The notes under the pieces are model-generated. The model was given only the letters and a program-made list of their open reading frames with translations, was not told the DNA's origin and did not search any database. From NCBI GenBank assembly GCA_009842505.1, contig VYFG01000084.1, positions 1-40,017 of the forward strand: 40,017 nucleotides of DNA, given 5' to 3'. Made by a program: the position numbers and the translations under genes. Shown here piece after piece: positions 29,849 through 38,990 of the stretch. The first letter of the stretch is position 1; every line of letters begins with the position of its first letter. This DNA comes from Gammaproteobacteria bacterium (lineage in GTDB: Bacteria > Pseudomonadota > Gammaproteobacteria > Arenicellales > Poriferihabitantaceae).

Positions 29849-31320
29849 GACTGTTCGTTGCCTCACTCGCAACCGAAACCAACACCTTTTCTCCGGTGTT
29901 CACCGATCTCCGGGACTTCCGGAACAATTTCTATTTTCCTCCCGGCAAGCATCCGGATACTCCCTCGCTGTGCAGTGCGCCCTTTATGGCACTGCGCGAG
30001 TACAAGGAACATGTGGGAGATGCTGTCGAAGTAATCGAAGGGACTGCAGCATGGGCCGAGCCCGGCGGGATAGTCAGTCGTGAGGCCTATCTTCATTTGC
30101 GCGACGAGATACTGGGACAGCTGCAGGACGCTCTACCCGTGGACGGTGTGGTGCTCGGATTGCACGGCGCGATGGTTGCCCAGGATTTCGACGACTGCGA
30201 GGGTGACCTGTTGACCGAAATCCGGCGGGTCGTGGGCACGGAAACGGTCATCGGCGCCACATTCGATCCCCACAGCCATTTTACCCGGTGTTGCGCTGAA
30301 ATGGCGGACGTAGCGATCGCCTTCAAGGAGTTCCCGCATACGGACATGATGGAGCGGGCCCGCGAACTTGTCGATATCGTCGTCCGTGCCGTACGGCGGG
30401 ACGTGAAACCGCAAATCGCACTGTTCGACTGCAGGATGATCGACGTGTTTCCGACGACGGAGGGGGCGATCAGGGCATTCGTTGACCGCATCACTGCGTT
30501 AGAAAGAAGTAACCACCATGTTCTGTCGATTTCCGTCGTGCACGGGTTTCTCGCCGGCGACGTGCCTGAAATGGGTACAAAGGTTGTTGTCGTTACAGAC
30601 AATGCCCGGGAAAAAGGCGGCGCATTGGCCCGCAAGCTTGGACTGGAACTATATGCGATGCGGGGCAAGACGAGGATGGAACTGTTCACTCCGGCAGAAG
30701 CCCTGGACAGGCTTGACCGGAAGTCGGGGAACGGCCCTCTGGTGATCGCGGACGTCTGGGACAATCCGGGTGGCGGCATGGCGGGTGATTCGACCGTCAT
30801 TCTGCGTGCAATCATGGACCGCGGAATCGGCGTGACCGCCGTCGCGAGCATCTGGGATCCGATCGCCGTGCAGTTCTGCTTCGCCGCAGGTATCGGGGCG
30901 AGCATCCCGCTACGGTTCGGCGCCAAGTCAGGCCCAGGACTTGGCGAACCGTTCGATGCGACAGTAACAGTCGCAGGTCTGAGCGAAAAAGGCTCCATGC
31001 GATTCGGCGGATCGATAGCGCAACTCGGCCGTTGCGCTGCAATCCGGCTCGTCGGAGATGTAGATGTGGTCCTGTCCGAAAACAGGGTTCAGGCCTACAC
31101 GCCCGAGATATTTTCCTGTGTCGGGATCGATCCGGCGAAACGGCGATTGCTGGTGGTGAAGTCCACCAATCATTTTCGTGCCGGGTTTTCGGAACTGAGC
31201 GACCAGTTCCTCTATGTCGACAGCGGCGTCCCGTATCCTCACGATCCGCGCACGGCGAGGTACCGGAAACTGGAGCGTGACATTTGGCCGATTGTGCCCA
31301 ATCCGATACACGATTCCTGA
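29845..31320 (+). CDS. M81 family metallohydrolase (MlrC-like)
   Basis: This protein of 491 residues belongs to the microcystinase C (MlrC) family, peptidase family M81. It starts MRLFVASLATETNTFSPVFT, the family's conserved opening. Candidate zinc ligands are Asp141 and His143 in FDPHSHFT and His165 in EFPHTDMME. GVVLGLHGAMVAQDFDDCEGDLL and VWDNPGGGMAGDST are also typical. MlrC hydrolyses linearised microcystin fragments containing unusual amino acids; most relatives have no known substrate. No signal peptide is seen, so it acts in the cytoplasm on imported material. The gene is coupled (ATGA) to the transporter ATPase, which strongly suggests that its substrate arrives through that importer. 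Confidence 0.9.
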   Translation: MRLFVASLATETNTFSPVFTDLRDFRNNFYFPPGKHPDTPSLCSAPFMALREYKEHVGDAVEVIEGTAAWAEPGGIVSREAYLHLRDEILGQLQDALPVDGVVLGLHGAMVAQDFDDCEGDLLTEIRRVVGTETVIGATFDPHSHFTRCCAEMADVAIAFKEFPHTDMMERARELVDIVVRAVRRDVKPQIALFDCRMIDVFPTTEGAIRAFVDRITALERSNHHVLSISVVHGFLAGDVPEMGTKVVVVTDNAREKGGALARKLGLELYAMRGKTRMELFTPAEALDRLDRKSGNGPLVIADVWDNPGGGMAGDSTVILRAIMDRGIGVTAVASIWDPIAVQFCFAAGIGASIPLRFGAKSGPGLGEPFDATVTVAGLSEKGSMRFGGSIAQLGRCAAIRLVGDVDVVLSENRVQAYTPEIFSCVGIDPAKRRLLVVKSTNHFRAGFSELSDQFLYVDSGVPYPHDPRTARYRKLERDIWPIVPNPIHDS

Positions 31321-31341
31321 AACCGTCGTATCCAATGATTT

Positions 31342-32469
31342 ATGGTAGTCACCATGGAACAACTCTACGCAATCGACTCTCCGGATGAGATCCTTTCGCC
31401 GGGACTGGTTGTCTTCGAGGAAATCGTGCGCGAAAACATCGTGCGTATGAAGGCTATCGCCGGTCAGGACCAGCGGCTGCGACCGCATTGCAAGACCCAC
31501 AAAATGGTCGACATTATCCGGCTGGAAGTCGGGATGGGAATCTATAAGCACAAGTGCGCTACATTTGCCGAGGCGGAGATGCTCGCGGTCGGCGGTGCGC
31601 AGGATGTGTTTCTTGCCTATAACCCCGTCGGGCCAAATATTGCGCGAGCGGTTCGGTATCGTCAGATCTACCCTGATGTACGGTTTTCCGTTGCCGCAGA
31701 CCATCCAGAACCGGTTAAGGCGCTCAATGACGCGATGGTTGCAGCTGGTATTGAGGTCGATGTATTCGTCGATATCGATACCGGTTTGGGAAGAACCGGG
31801 CTGGCACCTGGTGCTGAAGTCCGTGACTTGTACGAGCAAATTGATTGGGCGAGCAATCTTAGGCCGGCGGGCCTGCATGCATATGACGGCCAGAACCATC
31901 AGACTCGGCTTGAGGAACGGAGTACTGCCGTCGATGAATGCTGGAACTCGATACAAGATTTAAAAAACGATCTTGAGAATTCCTCGCTCGCTGTGCCGGC
32001 GATCGTTGCAGGAGGAACCGGCACATTTCCTTTGTATGCCCGAAAGGACGACCCTGCGCTGGAGTTGAGTCCGGGTACATGCGTCCTGCATGACGACGGT
32101 TACGAACAATTGTTCCCTGACATGCAGTTCGTTCCGGCAGCGCTGATCTTGACCCGCGTTGTCAGCAGGCCATCACCCAGCACTGTCACATTTGATCTCG
32201 GCTACAAGGCCTGCGCTTCCGACCCACCTGCCGGCAGCAGGTTACGATTCCCTAACATTCCCGACGCCAGAGAAGTCCTGCAGAACGAAGAGCACCTCGT
32301 AGTCGAGACAATGAATGCAGCCAATTACAGGCCAGGGGATGTCGAACTGGCGATTCCTACGCATATCTGCCCGACATCCGCACTGCACGCGCAGGTCTGG
32401 GTTATCAGGGGAAGAGATGTCCATGATACATGGAAAGTTACGGCAAGGGATCGTCAAATAAGTTTGTAA
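31342..32469 (+). CDS. DSD1/D-threonine aldolase-fold PLP enzyme (possible amino-sugar-acid dehydratase)
   Basis: The protein has 375 residues with an alanine-racemase-type N-terminal barrel and a D-serine-dehydratase-like C-terminal domain. The PLP lysine is Lys51 in RPHCKTHKMVD. FVDIDTGLGRTG and LHAYDGQNH are barrel motifs, GGTGTFPLYA is the phosphate-binding region, and PTHICPTSAL supplies the His and Cys that bind zinc in eukaryotic-type D-serine dehydratase. The family includes D-threonine aldolases, D-3-hydroxyaspartate aldolases and dehydratases of 3-hydroxy amino acids. The neighbours (RidA, KDG kinase, KDPG aldolase) suggest a dehydratase forming 2-keto-3-deoxygluconate from a 2-amino sugar acid; that is inference. 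It starts 21 bp after the M81 gene with a weak ribosome-binding site; ATG 31354 is an alternative start. It is the cassette's last gene. Confidence 0.85.
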   Translation: MVVTMEQLYAIDSPDEILSPGLVVFEEIVRENIVRMKAIAGQDQRLRPHCKTHKMVDIIRLEVGMGIYKHKCATFAEAEMLAVGGAQDVFLAYNPVGPNIARAVRYRQIYPDVRFSVAADHPEPVKALNDAMVAAGIEVDVFVDIDTGLGRTGLAPGAEVRDLYEQIDWASNLRPAGLHAYDGQNHQTRLEERSTAVDECWNSIQDLKNDLENSSLAVPAIVAGGTGTFPLYARKDDPALELSPGTCVLHDDGYEQLFPDMQFVPAALILTRVVSRPSPSTVTFDLGYKACASDPPAGSRLRFPNIPDAREVLQNEEHLVVETMNAANYRPGDVELAIPTHICPTSALHAQVWVIRGRDVHDTWKVTARDRQISL

Positions 32470-32688
32470 AATTTATTTTCATGTGCTTATCTTTGAGGCC
32501 CGTCAACGGGTGACCATTCCTGAGAATACTTCTTCCCTAGCCGGAAACCATTCCATCGCGGCTCCACCGAATGCGTACCGACATTCGTACGAATGGAATA
32601 TTTTGTAATTGATTCAATTCAGTTTCAGATAGATGACGAACAAGAATGAATGATCTATATCTATATGAAAAATAAAGTAAAATTATCA
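32470..32688. other. A+T-rich right boundary of the cassette with palindromes
   Basis: There is no gene. CATTCGTACGAATG (32582-32595) is a perfect 14-bp palindrome, and AATTG/CAATT (32607-32619) is a second inverted repeat with an ATT centre. The last 60 bases before the ligI stop codon are almost purely A/T. No intrinsic terminator for the upstream PLP-enzyme gene and no attachment-site repeat was found. Base composition differs sharply from ligI. Confidence 0.45.
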
Positions 32689-33603
32689 TTATTTCGGGCC
32701 CGGCCAGTATAACCGCAGCGGGTTGTCAACCAGCAGTTTCCGGCGGAGTTCCTGTGTGACGGCGATATGGGGAATGAAATCCACCAGCAGCCCGTCGTCG
32801 GGCATGTGGTCCATCAGGTTGGGATGCGGCCAGTCGGTTCCCCACAATACCCTGTCCGGGAAGGAGTCCACGACGGCACGGGCGAACGGGACCATGTCCC
32901 GATAGGGGGCCCGCTCCCCATCGAGTGCGGGCGGACCGCTCCTTGAAAGGCGTTCGGGGCAGGTCACCTTGCTCCAGACATTGTCGTTCGCCTGCATGAA
33001 CCGCAGGAATGCCCGGAATTCCGGTCCGTTCACCGGCTTCGTGACATCGGGGCAGCCCATGTGGTCCACCACCACCACGGTGGGGAGCGCAGACAGGAGG
33101 TCCTCGAGTTCCGCTAGGTCCCCGGCCTCGAAGTAGGCCACCACGTGCCATCCGAGCGGCTCGATCCGCCGGGCGATCTCCAGGATCTCGTCCCCTGGCA
33201 CCCGGTCCGCCAGGCGCCGGAGGAAATTGAACCGCACCGCCCGCACGCCGGCCTCGTGCAGATCGGTAAGTTCGTTGTCCGTCACCGACCGCCTGACCGC
33301 GGCTACTCCGCGGGCGAGGCCGGCGGATGCCCGGCAGGCATCCGCCATCGCCCGGTTGTCCGTGCCGTGGCAGGTGGCCTGGACGATGACATTGCGGGAG
33401 AAGCCGAGACGGTCTCTGAGCGCAAAGAGCTGCTCGCGGGACGCGTCGCAGGGCGTGTACCTGCGCTCCGGGGCGTAGGGGAACCGGTCCGGTGGGCCGA
33501 ACACATGGCAGTGGGCGTCCACGGCACCGGGGGGCAGTGTAAACCGCGGCGGGCTGGGGTCCCGGTGCCAGTCGAGCCAGCCGGGCGTTTTCCCGGAACT
33601 CAT
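32689..33603 (-). CDS. ligI: 2-pyrone-4,6-dicarboxylate hydrolase
   Basis: This amidohydrolase-superfamily lactonase has 304 residues. It opens 2-pyrone-4,6-dicarboxylate to 4-oxalomesaconate in protocatechuate 4,5-cleavage. The usual metal-site positions are occupied (VDAHCHVFGP with His31 and His33, VVDHMGCPD with His181), although known LigI works without metal. The catalytic aspartate is Asp257 in LWGTDWPHPN. The arginine-rich VRFNFLRRLADR stretch is likely to hold the substrate carboxylates. The ATG overlaps the ligJ stop codon by four bases. Its product normally feeds GalD/LigU and LigJ, which are in this window. Confidence 0.93.
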   Translation of the reverse strand: MSSGKTPGWLDWHRDPSPPRFTLPPGAVDAHCHVFGPPDRFPYAPERRYTPCDASREQLFALRDRLGFSRNVIVQATCHGTDNRAMADACRASAGLARGVAAVRRSVTDNELTDLHEAGVRAVRFNFLRRLADRVPGDEILEIARRIEPLGWHVVAYFEAGDLAELEDLLSALPTVVVVDHMGCPDVTKPVNGPEFRAFLRFMQANDNVWSKVTCPERLSRSGPPALDGERAPYRDMVPFARAVVDSFPDRVLWGTDWPHPNLMDHMPDDGLLVDFIPHIAVTQELRRKLLVDNPLRLYWPGPK

Positions 33604-34625
33604 TGACCCAGGCTTTCGAGCAGTGCGTCCAGCCGGGGATACACCCGCCGGGCATTGCCCTCGAAAATCAGCCGCCGCTCCCCATCGGTGAGGTCAGCGG
33701 CCATGAGGTACCGCTTGGTGTCATCGAAATGGTGCCCGGATTCCGGGTCAATACCCCGTACGGCACCGATCATCTCGGACGCGAACAGCACGTTCTTCAC
33801 CGGGATCACCCGGGTCAGCAGGTCGATGCCCGGCTGGTGGTAGACACAGGTGTCGAAGTAGATGTTGTCGAGCAGGTGCTGGTCCAGGCGCGGTTTTTTC
33901 AGCATGTCCGCCAGCCCGCGAAACCGCCCCCAGTGGTAGGGTGCCGCGCCGCCGCCGTGGGGGATGATGAACCGCAGTCCGGGAAAGTCGCCGAACAGGT
34001 CGCCGGTGAGGCACTGCATGACCGCCGTGGTGTCCGCATTCAGGTAATGTGCGCCGGTGGTGTGGAAACAGGGGTTGCAGCTGGTGGAGACATGGATCAT
34101 TGCCGGAATGTCGTACTCAACCAGTTTTTCGTAGACCGGGTACCAGTGCCTGTCGGTCAGGGGCGGACTGTTCCAGTGCCCGCCCGACGGGTCGGGGTTC
34201 AGGTTGATGGCGACGAACCCGTAGTCGTTGACGCACCGTTCGAGCTCGGGAATGCAGGTGGCGGGATCCACGCCGGGGGACTGCGGCAGCATGGCACAGC
34301 CGATGAAGGTATCGGGATAAAGGCTCTGGATGCGGTAGATCAGCTCGTTGCAGATGCCTGCCCAGACGGAGGAAGTCCGGAAATCGCCGATATGGTGGGC
34401 CATGAAGCTTGCCCGGGGACTGAAGATCTGCAGGTCGATTCCCCGCTCGCGCATCTGCGCCAGCTGGTTGGCCTCGATGGTGGCGCGGAGCTCGTCATCA
34501 CCGATCTTCAGTTCCGATGGCCCCGGCGAGGTCCCTGGTGAGCCGATCGCCGCCACCTGGCGGTTTCTCCAGTCCCCGAGGGCCTTCGGGGCGGTGGTGT
34601 AATGTCCGTGGCAGTCGATGATCAT
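33600..34625 (-). CDS. ligJ: 4-oxalomesaconate hydratase
   Basis: This amidohydrolase-fold zinc enzyme has 341 residues. It hydrates 4-oxalomesaconate to 4-carboxy-4-hydroxy-2-oxoadipate, the substrate of LigK. The metal and catalytic residues known for Sphingobium LigJ appear at the same numbers: His6 and His8 in DCHGHYTT, His178 in AMIHVSTSCN, His223 in IPHGGGAAPYHWGRF and Glu284 in FASEMIGAVRG. It is the first gene of the ligJ-ligI block. Its 5' region (34626-34742) contains a TACAAT -10-like box on the minus strand (complement of 34655-34660) without a good -35. An EamA permease gene lies upstream on the same strand. Confidence 0.95.
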   Translation of the reverse strand: MIIDCHGHYTTAPKALGDWRNRQVAAIGSPGTSPGPSELKIGDDELRATIEANQLAQMRERGIDLQIFSPRASFMAHHIGDFRTSSVWAGICNELIYRIQSLYPDTFIGCAMLPQSPGVDPATCIPELERCVNDYGFVAINLNPDPSGGHWNSPPLTDRHWYPVYEKLVEYDIPAMIHVSTSCNPCFHTTGAHYLNADTTAVMQCLTGDLFGDFPGLRFIIPHGGGAAPYHWGRFRGLADMLKKPRLDQHLLDNIYFDTCVYHQPGIDLLTRVIPVKNVLFASEMIGAVRGIDPESGHHFDDTKRYLMAADLTDGERRLIFEGNARRVYPRLDALLESLGQ

Positions 34626-34742
34626 GGCAGCCTTCTACGGGTCCGGGTCGGGGAATTGTATGACGATTCCGCGGGACATCAGCAACGACGCCGGCACCCG
34701 GCCGGATCTCCGCCGGCACGCCGGGACTTCCGGAGGAAACGA

Positions 34743-35669
34743 CTATCCTGCCACACCGTCATCACCTGCCCTGGCTTCACGTGTCTGGCTGCGGGAGCAG
34801 AGAAACAGGGCCCCGATCAGGAAAACCACCGCCAGCCACACGTGCATGGCATGTTTCTCCGAAAACAGCAGCATGCCCCAGGCAATGCCGGCAAACAGGG
34901 AGACGAAGGTGCCGAAGGAGACGAACACACCGCCGGTCGTCCTGATCAGGTGGAAGTACAGAAGGGTTTCGACGATTCCCGCCAGGACGTACACGGCCAG
35001 GGGCCAGAGCGCGTCGCGGCCGAGCGACAGCAGGCCGAGCGGATTGCCCTGAAGCAGGAAGAACGGCAGCAACAGTACCGCCGCCGCGATGGCCTCGCCG
35101 GCGATGAGTTGCGGCGAGGTCATGGCGGCGGGCCAGCGCGCATGGACGTAGACGGGTTCGATGCCGTAAACCAGCGCGATTCCAAGGGCCACCACCATCC
35201 ATCCCAGCGCCCCGAGCCCCGGCAGCTGCAGTTCCGGCAGGAGGATGAGCAGGGTGGACACAAGGCCGAGCACGATGGCAAATACCCGTGACGCCGAGAC
35301 CTGCTCCGTGCGGAACGCAAGGGCCAGCGCGACCGTCACGATCGGTGCCAGGCAGGCGATGAGGGAGATGGTGCCCACGGCAATGTAGGGTGCCACCAGC
35401 AACGTGATGCCGAGCGGAAGAACGTAGCCCAGCAGGGCGGTAATCAGCAGGAAGGGAATCCAGCTGGCGGGGAACCGGAGGGAATCGCCCACGTACAGCA
35501 CGTACGCGGAATACACCAGGGACAGGAAAACCAGCATCAGCATCAGGATGTCGATGATGCCGGCTTCGCTCAGCGCGGCAAATTTCAGCATGGAGAACTG
35601 GAGCCCCCAAAGGACGCCCATCACAACCAGGGACAGCAGCGCTTTTGCCGAGGAAAGCCGTGGTTGCAT
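34743..35669 (-). CDS. EamA/DMT superfamily permease
   Basis: This integral membrane protein of 308 residues has about ten hydrophobic segments in two repeated halves, the drug/metabolite transporter pattern. Examples are LSLVVMGVLWGLQFSMLKFA near the start and GGVFVSFGTFVSLFAGIAWGMLLF in the second repeat. Relatives move amino acids, metabolites or drugs; the direction and substrate cannot be read here. It follows purC after 22 bp and precedes ligJ by 117 bp on the same strand. A role in moving an aromatic acid is possible but not supported beyond position. Confidence 0.85.
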   Translation of the reverse strand: MQPRLSSAKALLSLVVMGVLWGLQFSMLKFAALSEAGIIDILMLMLVFLSLVYSAYVLYVGDSLRFPASWIPFLLITALLGYVLPLGITLLVAPYIAVGTISLIACLAPIVTVALALAFRTEQVSASRVFAIVLGLVSTLLILLPELQLPGLGALGWMVVALGIALVYGIEPVYVHARWPAAMTSPQLIAGEAIAAAVLLLPFFLLQGNPLGLLSLGRDALWPLAVYVLAGIVETLLYFHLIRTTGGVFVSFGTFVSLFAGIAWGMLLFSEKHAMHVWLAVVFLIGALFLCSRSQTREARAGDDGVAG

Positions 35670-35691
35670 GACAGGTTCCGGACGGGCCGGA

Positions 35692-36633
35692 TCAGGGGCG
35701 TGGATGCACCGCCGTACCGGACGGCGATGTGGCCGGCAGCGGCCCGTCCGGCGCCGTCAGCCGGCGTTCCGCTTCCCGGTATTTTTCCGCGGTTCTCTGA
35801 ATGATCTCTTCCGGCAGCCGGGGGCCCGGTGCGACCTTGTCCCAGTCCAGGGTTTCCAGGTAGTCGCGGACGAATTGCTTGTCGAAACTCGGGGGGCTGA
35901 TGCCCGGATGGTAGGTGTCCGCGGGCCAGAAGCGGGATGAATCCGGGGTCAGTATCTCGTCGATGAGGAACAGTCCGCCGCCTTCGTCGAGCCCGAACTC
36001 GAACTTGGTGTCAGCGATGATGATGCCTCGTTCGAGGGCATAGCCGGCGGATTCGCGGTAAATCCTGACGCTGGTTTCCCGGACCCTTTCAGCCAGTTCG
36101 CCGCCGATCATCGCCACCATCCGGTCGAAGGGGATGTTCTCGTCGTGGCTGCCCGGGGCTGCCTTGGTGGCGGGGGTGAAGATGGGGTTGTCCAGCCGCT
36201 CCGCCTGTTGCAGTCCCTCCGGCAGCGGAATACCGCAGATCGACCCGGTGGCCCGGTAGTCCTTCCAGCCCGACCCGATGACATGGCCGCGCACCACAGC
36301 CTCGACGGGCAGGGGCCTCAGCCTTCTGGCCACGGTGGCCCGTGAGCCGACCGCCGCGCGCTCGGCCGCATCCGGGATCACCTCCGTGAGGTCCATTGGG
36401 GCCAGGTGATTCGGGATGATGTCCCGTGTCCTTGCGAACCAGAAATTGGAGATCCGGGTCAGGAGTTCCCCCTTGCCCGGGATCGGCTGCGGCATGATCA
36501 CGTCGAAGGCGGACAGGCGGTCGCTGGCGATGATCAGCAGGTGGTCCTCGTCGATGGCGTATACGTCCCGCACCTTCCCGCGGCAGATCAGCTCGAGGCG
36601 GGTGATGCTGGATTCGAACAGTGCGCCGGTCAT
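35692..36633 (-). CDS. purC: phosphoribosylaminoimidazole-succinocarboxamide synthase
   Basis: SAICAR synthase joins aspartate to CAIR with ATP in purine synthesis. The start at 36633 ([25 protein letters not shown]) gives 313 residues, the long bacterial form. A frame extension to 36693 would overlap parC and is not needed. Conserved stretches are [54 protein letters not shown], and the C-terminal [23 protein letters not shown]. It starts 23 bp after the parC stop codon on the same strand. Confidence 0.95.
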   Translation of the reverse strand: MTGALFESSITRLELICRGKVRDVYAIDEDHLLIIASDRLSAFDVIMPQPIPGKGELLTRISNFWFARTRDIIPNHLAPMDLTEVIPDAAERAAVGSRATVARRLRPLPVEAVVRGHVIGSGWKDYRATGSICGIPLPEGLQQAERLDNPIFTPATKAAPGSHDENIPFDRMVAMIGGELAERVRETSVRIYRESAGYALERGIIIADTKFEFGLDEGGGLFLIDEILTPDSSRFWPADTYHPGISPPSFDKQFVRDYLETLDWDKVAPGPRLPEEIIQRTAEKYREAERRLTAPDGPLPATSPSGTAVHPRP

Positions 36634-36656
36634 GGGTGGATCATCGTCCGGCTCGG

Positions 36657-38942
36657 TTATCTGCTCACCGCTTCTATGCGCTGGGCCTGGCAAAAACCCC
36701 TTGGCAGGAACCGGCCGCGCTTGCCCCGGGGGCCGAGATAGTTGTCAAAATCCGACGGCTTGAGGTTGAGATAACGCTTGCCGCTGTACACCCTGAAGTG
36801 CTCGCCTTCCCGGAACAGGGCCGCACCCACCACATGCTCCTCGCCGGCCTTGAACTTGGCGGCCGGGATGTTGATCAGCTTGATCCCCTTGCCCTTGGAC
36901 CGCTTCGTCAGGTCCCCCACCGCGAAGATCAGGAGGCGCCCGACGTTGGTGACCACCGCCACCCAGTCGGATTCGAAATCATGAACCCTCCGGGGTACCA
37001 GCACGTCGGCGTCCCCCCCGGTCTTGATGGTGGCCTTGCCCGCCTTGTTGCGGGTGGCGAGGTCCCCGAGGTTCGCCACGAAGCCGTAGCCGGCGGTGGT
37101 GCAGAGCAGGTATTCGGTTTCCTCTGTCCCCATCATCAGCCCCCGGAAGCGTGCGCCGGCCTGGGGATTGGTCATGCTGCTCACCGGTTCGCCGAAGCTC
37201 CGGGCGGAGGGCAGGCCGTGGGGCGCCAGGGCATAGGTGCGGCCGAAGGAGTCGATGCAGAGCAGGAGTTCGTTGGTCTTCCCCCGTACGAAGTTCTGCA
37301 GGCCGTCGCCGGTCTTGAACGCCAGCTGGGCCGGGTCCACGTCGTGGCCCTTGGCGGACCGGATCCAGCCGAGCTCGGAGAGGATCACCGTGACCGGTTC
37401 CGCGGGAACCAGGTCATTGTGGTCCAGTGCCCGGGCGGCCTCGCGTTCGGTGATGGGCGAGCGCCGGTGATCGCCGTATTCCTTCGCATCATCTCTGAGC
37501 TCATTCCGCACGATGCCGGTTAGCCTTTTCCGTGACTTCAGCGCCATCTGAAGCCAGTCGCGCTCCTTTGCCAGTTCCTCGTGCTCGTGGCGGATCTTGA
37601 TCTCTTCGAGCTTCGCCAGCCGGCGCAGCCTGAGTTCAAGTATGGCCTCGGCCTGGACATCGGTCAGGTTGAAGCGCTGTATCAGGATGGGCTTGGGTTC
37701 ATCCTCGGTGCGGATGATCTGGATGATCGCGTCGATATTGAGAAAGGCTATGAGCAGGCCTTCCAGGACATGAATCTGCCGGACGATCTTGTCATGGCGG
37801 TGCTGGAGCCGCATCTTCACCGTTTTCAGCCGGTAGTCGAGCCATTCCTGCAACAGGGTCTTGAGGTCGAATATCCTCGGCCGGCCATCGAGCCCGATCA
37901 TGTTCAGGTTCACCCGGTAGCTGCGTTCGAGGTCCGTGGTGGCGAACAGGTGATTCATGAGCGCGTCCAGGTCGATGCGGTTGGAGCGCGGCTCGATGAC
38001 CAGGCGCACCGGGCTTTCATGGTCGGACTCGTCACGCAGGTCGGAGACCATCGGCAGCTTTTTGGCGGACATCTGCGCGGCGATCTGTTCCAGCACCTTG
38101 GCCCCGGAGACCTGGTAAGGCAGGGCGTTGATGACGATTTCCCCGGCTTCTTTCTGCCAGGCCGCCCGGAGTTTCAGGCTGCCGTTCCCGATTTCATAGA
38201 TCTGGCGGATTTCGTCCGGGGAGGAGATCAGTTCCGCTTCCGTGGGATAGTCCGGCCCCCGGATATGCCCGCAGAGATCCGCGACCGAGGCTTCGGGGTT
38301 CTCGAGGAGGTGAATACAGGCGTTCACCACCTCGACCATGTTGTGCGGCGGAATATCCGTCGCCATGCCGACGGCGATGCCGGAGCCGCCGTTCAGCAGC
38401 ACGTTGGGCAGCCGCGCCGGGAGAAGCCGGGGTTCATTCAGGGTGCCGTCGAAATTGGGTATCCACTCGGCGGTGCCCTGGTCCAGTTCATTGAGCAGTA
38501 GCTGCGCATACCGGGTCAGGCGGGATTCCGTGTAGCGCATGGCGGCGAAGGATTTTGGGTCGTCCTGGCTGCCCCAGTTGCCCTGCCCGTCGATCAGCGG
38601 ATAGCGGTAACTGAAGGGTTGCGCCATCAGCACCATGGCCTCGTAGCAGGCACTGTCGCCGTGGGGGTGGAATTTGCCCAGCACGTCGCCCACCGTGCGG
38701 GCGGACTTCTTGAACTTGGCGCCCGCGTGCAGACCGAGGTCGGACATGGCATAGACGATGCGCCGCTGTACCGGTTTGAGCCCGTCGGCAATGCTGGGGA
38801 GCGCCCGGTCGAGAATGACATACATGGAGTAGTTGAGGTATGCATTCTCGGTGAAACGGGCGATGGAAAGCGCTTCCAGTTCCGGCACCGGGGGAGAGGT
38901 TGCGGTTTCTCGATCCTGATCGGATCGGGACTTTCTCGGCAT
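36657..38942 (-). CDS. parC: DNA topoisomerase IV subunit A
   Basis: This type IIA topoisomerase subunit has 761 residues and decatenates daughter chromosomes together with ParE. The catalytic tyrosine is Tyr137 in [10 protein letters not shown]. The quinolone-resistance region [11 protein letters not shown] has Ser97 and Glu101, corresponding to the wild-type Ser80 and Glu84 of E. coli. The C-terminal domain (from about 490) shows degenerate beta-pinwheel repeats and ends in [22 protein letters not shown]. It heads the parC-purC group. The 48 bp to the DUF3750-like gene form its 5' region. Confidence 0.97.
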   Translation of the reverse strand: MPRKSRSDQDRETATSPPVPELEALSIARFTENAYLNYSMYVILDRALPSIADGLKPVQRRIVYAMSDLGLHAGAKFKKSARTVGDVLGKFHPHGDSACYEAMVLMAQPFSYRYPLIDGQGNWGSQDDPKSFAAMRYTESRLTRYAQLLLNELDQGTAEWIPNFDGTLNEPRLLPARLPNVLLNGGSGIAVGMATDIPPHNMVEVVNACIHLLENPEASVADLCGHIRGPDYPTEAELISSPDEIRQIYEIGNGSLKLRAAWQKEAGEIVINALPYQVSGAKVLEQIAAQMSAKKLPMVSDLRDESDHESPVRLVIEPRSNRIDLDALMNHLFATTDLERSYRVNLNMIGLDGRPRIFDLKTLLQEWLDYRLKTVKMRLQHRHDKIVRQIHVLEGLLIAFLNIDAIIQIIRTEDEPKPILIQRFNLTDVQAEAILELRLRRLAKLEEIKIRHEHEELAKERDWLQMALKSRKRLTGIVRNELRDDAKEYGDHRRSPITEREAARALDHNDLVPAEPVTVILSELGWIRSAKGHDVDPAQLAFKTGDGLQNFVRGKTNELLLCIDSFGRTYALAPHGLPSARSFGEPVSSMTNPQAGARFRGLMMGTEETEYLLCTTAGYGFVANLGDLATRNKAGKATIKTGGDADVLVPRRVHDFESDWVAVVTNVGRLLIFAVGDLTKRSKGKGIKLINIPAAKFKAGEEHVVGAALFREGEHFRVYSGKRYLNLKPSDFDNYLGPRGKRGRFLPRGFCQAQRIEAVSR

Positions 38943-38990
38943 TTACGGGTACGTTTCTGGTAAATGGGGCATTATAAACGGAGGGGCAAT

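Larger units (their letters stand above)
19200..32650. other. probable inserted accessory island splitting the lig operon
   Basis: Approximate limits. The segment separates ligA (starting at 19111, minus) from ligI (ending at 32689, minus). In the protocatechuate 4,5-cleavage operon of Comamonas (pmd genes) the ligI homologue directly precedes ligA. The segment carries mostly plus-strand genes of an unrelated catabolic/transport system, is flanked by A+T-rich non-coding DNA, and has gene relics at its left end. No integrase, transposase, tRNA or flanking direct repeat was recognised, so the mechanism is unknown. Confidence 0.6.

Noticed and set aside
31342..32469. Alanine racemase annotation
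   Set aside because: The N-terminal barrel is shared, but the C-terminal His/Cys zinc motif and RPHCKTHK belong to the DSD1/D-threonine aldolase group.
19112..32688. Attachment-site direct repeats, tRNA gene, integrase or insertion sequence at the island edges
   Set aside because: I compared the two edges by eye and found no matching repeat. No tRNA-like structure or transposase/integrase protein was seen. Short repeats could have been missed.
36634..36693. An upstream extension of purC
   Set aside because: It would overlap the parC end, and the family begins near the ATG at 36633.
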